DNA of 64,000 nucleotides from Chryseobacterium culicis (GTDB lineage Bacteria; Bacteroidota; Bacteroidia; Flavobacteriales; Weeksellaceae): assembly GCF_002979755.1 (NCBI RefSeq), contig NZ_PCPP01000002.1:682001-746000 (forward strand), written 5' to 3'. The position numbers and the translations under genes are program-made. Of this stretch, positions 63,226-64,000 are shown in pieces. The notes beneath the pieces are model-generated. The model was not told where the DNA came from. It saw only the letters and a list, made by a program, of their open reading frames with translations, and did not search any database. The first letter of the stretch is position 1. Each line of letters starts with the position of its first letter.

Positions 63226-63253
63226 ATTACTCATTACCTATTACTCATTAAAA
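63226..63253 (+). repeat. Heptad tract at the 3' end of the MGH1-like gene
   Basis: ATTACTC, ATTACCT, ATTACTC, ATTAAAA run with period 7 from the terminator's T-run into the stop codon of the minus-strand gene (63248-63250). Its complement (GAGTAAT/AGGTAAT) resembles the unit at 60906-60947. Confidence 0.65.
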
Positions 63254-64000
63254 GGTAAGTCTTGGTTTTATCAATTTCGCCACAGTGGCAGTCCAGCCTG
63301 TTTGATGAGAAGCTCCTACACCGCGGCCGTTGTCTCCATGGAAATATTCAAAGAAGGTGATATAATCTCTGAAATGTTCATCATAATTGAACTTTGGATT
63401 ACCTCCATTGAAAGCCCTTTGGCCGTATTCATCCTTTAAAAATATGGAGCAGAGCCTTTTGCTGATGTTTTGGGCCACTTCATCAAGATTTCTTTTATCA
63501 CCACTTCCGGTTGGAAATTCTACTTTTAAACTATTTCCATAATAAAAATGGAAGCGTTGCAGACTTTCTACAATCAGGAAGTTGATCGGAAACCAGATAG
63601 GCCCTCGCCAGTTACTGTTTCCGCCAAACATCCGGCTGTCACTTTCTGCAGGAGTATAGTACACCATATTTTCTGATCCGTGTACAGAGAATACAAAAGG
63701 ATTTTCTTCATATACTTTAGACATTGCCCGAATTCCGTAAGAACTTAGAAACTCATTTTCATCCAGCATTCTGGTCAATACCTTTGTCAGTCTGTTTTTT
63801 CGAAGAATACTCATCAGGTGTTTTCTTCCATGTCCTTCCTCATCCCAATGAGAAACCAGTTTGGTGAGTTCCGGTTTATTTTTTAGAATCCATTCCATTC
63901 TGGTTTTGAAATTCGGCATCTTTTCCAACAAATGATGATCTACAATTTCAACAGCAAACATAGGAATCAAACCTACAATACTTCTTAATCTTAAAGAAAC
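63248..64000 (-). CDS. MGH1-like glycoside hydrolase, C-terminal part
   Basis: The frame is open to the last base of the window, so the N-terminal part lies beyond it. About 250 residues are visible: LIPMFAVEIVD at the upstream end, MFGGNSNWRGPIWFPINFLIVESL and FFEYFHGDNGRGVGASHQTGWTATVAKLI at the C-terminus. These match the (alpha/alpha)6-barrel glucosidases of GH63/MGH1 type, with the NWRGPIW and TGWTA motifs near the active site. The substrate is unknown. Confidence 0.87.
   Translation of the reverse strand, partial: VSLRLRSIVGLIPMFAVEIVDHHLLEKMPNFKTRMEWILKNKPELTKLVSHWDEEGHGRKHLMSILRKNRLTKVLTRMLDENEFLSSYGIRAMSKVYEENPFVFSVHGSENMVYYTPAESDSRMFGGNSNWRGPIWFPINFLIVESLQRFHFYYGNSLKVEFPTGSGDKRNLDEVAQNISKRLCSIFLKDEYGQRAFNGGNPKFNYDEHFRDYITFFEYFHGDNGRGVGASHQTGWTATVAKLIKPRLTF

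Overview
The window looks like a chromosomal segment of a Flavobacteriia member, most likely Chryseobacterium or a close relative (Weeksellaceae). The evidence is low GC, A-rich leaders that lack Shine-Dalgarno sequences, TAnnTTTG-type -7 boxes of the Bacteroidota sigma factor, SusC/TonB-plug-like outer-membrane proteins, and an OmpA protein with thrombospondin-type-3 repeats. Genus assignment is by recall, not by search.

Layout. (1) Bases 1-12140: the 3' part of the S10 operon, the whole spc operon and the alpha operon (rplB' to rplQ, with secY, infA, rpmJ and rpoA), closed by a strong terminator. Two hairpins (rpsN-rpsH and infA-rpmJ) and a heptad-repeat spacer (rpsC-rplP) interrupt it. (2) 12168-18100: a small lipoprotein, a GH35 beta-galactosidase, and a four-gene signalling operon (LuxR-type response regulator, unknown 280-aa protein, seven-helix membrane protein, histidine kinase), followed by a two-helix 109-aa protein. 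The operon and the 109-aa gene share a long promoter motif, which suggests one regulon. (3) 18251-20918: eno and gltA. (4) 20986-26214: an SDR/SnoaL pair with a divergent HxlR regulator, a membrane-anchored AraC regulator, an outer-membrane beta-barrel receptor, and a 54-aa double-glycine cysteine-rich peptide. (5) 26505-34804: an arginine-deiminase-like enzyme and CtlX, then a polyamine-type cluster: AdoMet decarboxylase, DUF4178, a small membrane protein, DUF350, a membrane-embedded spermidine synthase, an exported FAD amine-oxidase-like protein and a histidine-bearing polytopic protein. (6) 34832-44252: a GH43-like hydrolase, an esterase lipoprotein, two tandem outer-membrane receptors and a large lipoprotein. 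(7) 44313-54932: housekeeping genes (nadD, recJ, M48 protease, ABC-F, smpB, ompA-like, YebC, LpxH-like phosphatase, glycosyltransferase, GNAT). (8) 55097-62723: an RDD/SpoIIM/DUF4129/DUF4350/MoxR/DUF58 cluster, interrupted by a four-helix-bundle (23S IVP-type) gene. (9) OsmC and the 3' part of an MGH1-like glycosidase.

The least expected signals are: at least nine intergenic tracts of period-7 repeats built from related units, two of which bracket the inserted four-helix-bundle gene; the shared promoter architecture of the two-component operon and the 109-aa gene; the polyamine/DUF350/DUF4178 envelope cluster; and the unannotated double-glycine peptide. No rRNA, tRNA, CRISPR array, prophage or insertion sequence was recognised.
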